Part shown: positions 7,898 through 8,266 of the stretch, in pieces | How positions within the stretch are numbered: position 1 is the stretch's first letter | Layout of the letters: each line of letters begins with the position of its first letter | Source: Gammaproteobacteria bacterium | Lineage (GTDB): Bacteria > Pseudomonadota > Gammaproteobacteria > SURF-13 | Direction: 5' to 3' | Assembly (NCBI GenBank): GCA_023381235.1 | Contig: JAMCTV010000152.1 | Location: 1 to 8,266 of the forward strand | Length of the DNA: 8,266 nucleotides | Notes under the pieces: generated by a model | The model's input: the letters and a program-made list of their open reading frames with translations, nothing else | Databases searched by the model: none | Told to the model about the DNA's origin: nothing | Translations under genes and position numbers: made by a program

Positions 7898-8266
7898 GCA
7901 ATTTGATAAATTTTGCCATCGACAACTTCTACGGCATCGCTACCGTTTTGCTGACGGCTGCTGTTGGAGCTTATTTCCTTTGGCGCAATAACTACAAGAC
8001 TCGCCGCGCTAATGCTTGCGCTGCTTTCCGTGCAGCTATTGAGCGTGAGCTTGGCCCCATGCTCACAAAATTCCCAACGTCCATCCCGGAAATAGACGGC
8101 AGGCTCAAGCAATCTTTCCCGGCACTGGAAAGCGCCGTTAGAGAGTTCCGGTATTACGTTCCTTGGTGGAAGACGAGTGGATTCAATCGCGCTTGGCTGC
8201 GTTACCACTGCGCCTATCCCGACAATTGGAGCAGCGGTCAGTGCTACCACCACTATCTTGGTAGCC
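7894..8266 (+). CDS. Cassette 3 protein, membrane-anchored, unknown function (3' end beyond window)
   Basis: The plus-strand frame from TTG 7894 is open to the window end (124 complete codons). GAGAAG (7882-7887) is a good Shine-Dalgarno 6 nt upstream, and an in-frame stop at 7849-7851 limits the upstream extension. There is no ATG in this frame near the start, so TTG is the best start. The protein begins with a short polar stretch, then one predicted membrane helix (about 12-30, GIATVLLTAAVGAYFLWR) ending in positive charge (KTRR). A cytoplasmic part follows with AFRAAIERELGPM, EIDGRLKQSFPALE, REFRYYVPWWKTSGFNRAW and QCYHHYLGS. An AFRxxIxxEL start, an FRxxVPWW-FxRAW core and a QCYxHY ending are recalled from uncharacterised proteins common in proteobacterial accessory regions. 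No function is assigned. Confidence 0.75.
   Translation, partial: MSNLINFAIDNFYGIATVLLTAAVGAYFLWRNNYKTRRANACAAFRAAIERELGPMLTKFPTSIPEIDGRLKQSFPALESAVREFRYYVPWWKTSGFNRAWLRYHCAYPDNWSSGQCYHHYLGS

Larger units (their letters stand above)
7013..8266 (+). mobile_element. Integron gene-cassette array, at least three cassettes, no integrase in window (CALIN-like)
   Basis: Three core sites of the GTTRRRY type in the same orientation (7013, 7322, 7813) divide this region into cassettes of about 309 bp and 491 bp and a third that runs off the window. Two of the cores belong to foldable attC sites. By attC orientation, the integrase and attI would be expected on the left, but the 213 bp before the first core contain no gene and murU lies beyond that, so no intI is adjacent. 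The cassettes are less GC-rich than the neighbouring core genes, as expected for acquired cassettes. A far-upstream integrase, or one acting in trans from elsewhere, remains possible. Confidence 0.85.

Noticed and set aside
7720..8253. 177-codon minus-strand open frame over cassette 3
   Set aside because: It is antisense to the plus-strand membrane-anchored protein, which has a Shine-Dalgarno, a membrane helix and normal composition. The minus frame also overlaps attC2, has a Ser/Ala-rich unlikely composition, and lacks recognisable motifs.

Overview
The window looks like proteobacterial chromosome, most likely gammaproteobacterial although a betaproteobacterium cannot be excluded. Two things point there: the conserved outer-membrane/pyridoxal block lptD-surA-pdxA-rsmA on the minus strand, and the divergent cell-wall recycling pair amgK-murU on the plus strand. 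The core genes are GC-rich. No rRNA, tRNA or CRISPR array is visible, and no species can be named from this sequence.

Layout. Positions 1-4960 (minus strand, transcribed right to left) hold lptD (LPS insertion into the outer membrane), surA (periplasmic chaperone for outer-membrane proteins, including LptD), pdxA (pyridoxal phosphate synthesis) and the 5' part of rsmA (16S rRNA dimethyltransferase, cut by the window edge). They are packed with overlaps or short gaps, except for an 85-bp surA-pdxA gap filled with 7-bp repeats. Positions 5052-6799 (plus strand) hold amgK and murU, overlapping by 4 bp. Together they turn recycled MurNAc into UDP-MurNAc, bypassing de novo MurA-dependent synthesis. 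Both genes appear to carry a short palindromic repeat inserted in frame, which adds a small loop to each protein.

Positions 6800-7012 hold no gene and include a very AT-rich stretch (13 G/C in 60 bases at 6901-6960). From 7013 to the window end the sequence changes character. It is an array of integron gene cassettes with no integrase visible. Two attC recombination sites (7208-7328 and 7732-7819) can be folded by eye. Each has paired R and L boxes, 5-6 nt unpaired spacers and extrahelical bases on the L'' side only, which is the hallmark of attC. A lone core site at 7013-7019 marks the left end of cassette 1. Cassette 1 (about 309 bp) carries a small gene in reverse orientation whose ribosome binding site and start codon lie inside its attC loop. 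Cassette 2 (about 491 bp) carries a HEPN-like all-helical protein. Cassette 3 runs off the window and carries a membrane-anchored protein of unknown function, with a TTG start behind a good Shine-Dalgarno. An annotator relying on long ATG ORFs could miss this gene and call an antisense frame instead.

The most interesting part is the cassette array (a CALIN-type array, meaning attC sites without an adjacent integrase, as far as this window shows), and above all the reversed cassette gene. Its translation start sits in the attC hairpin loop, and its last codons lie beyond the recombination crossover point.
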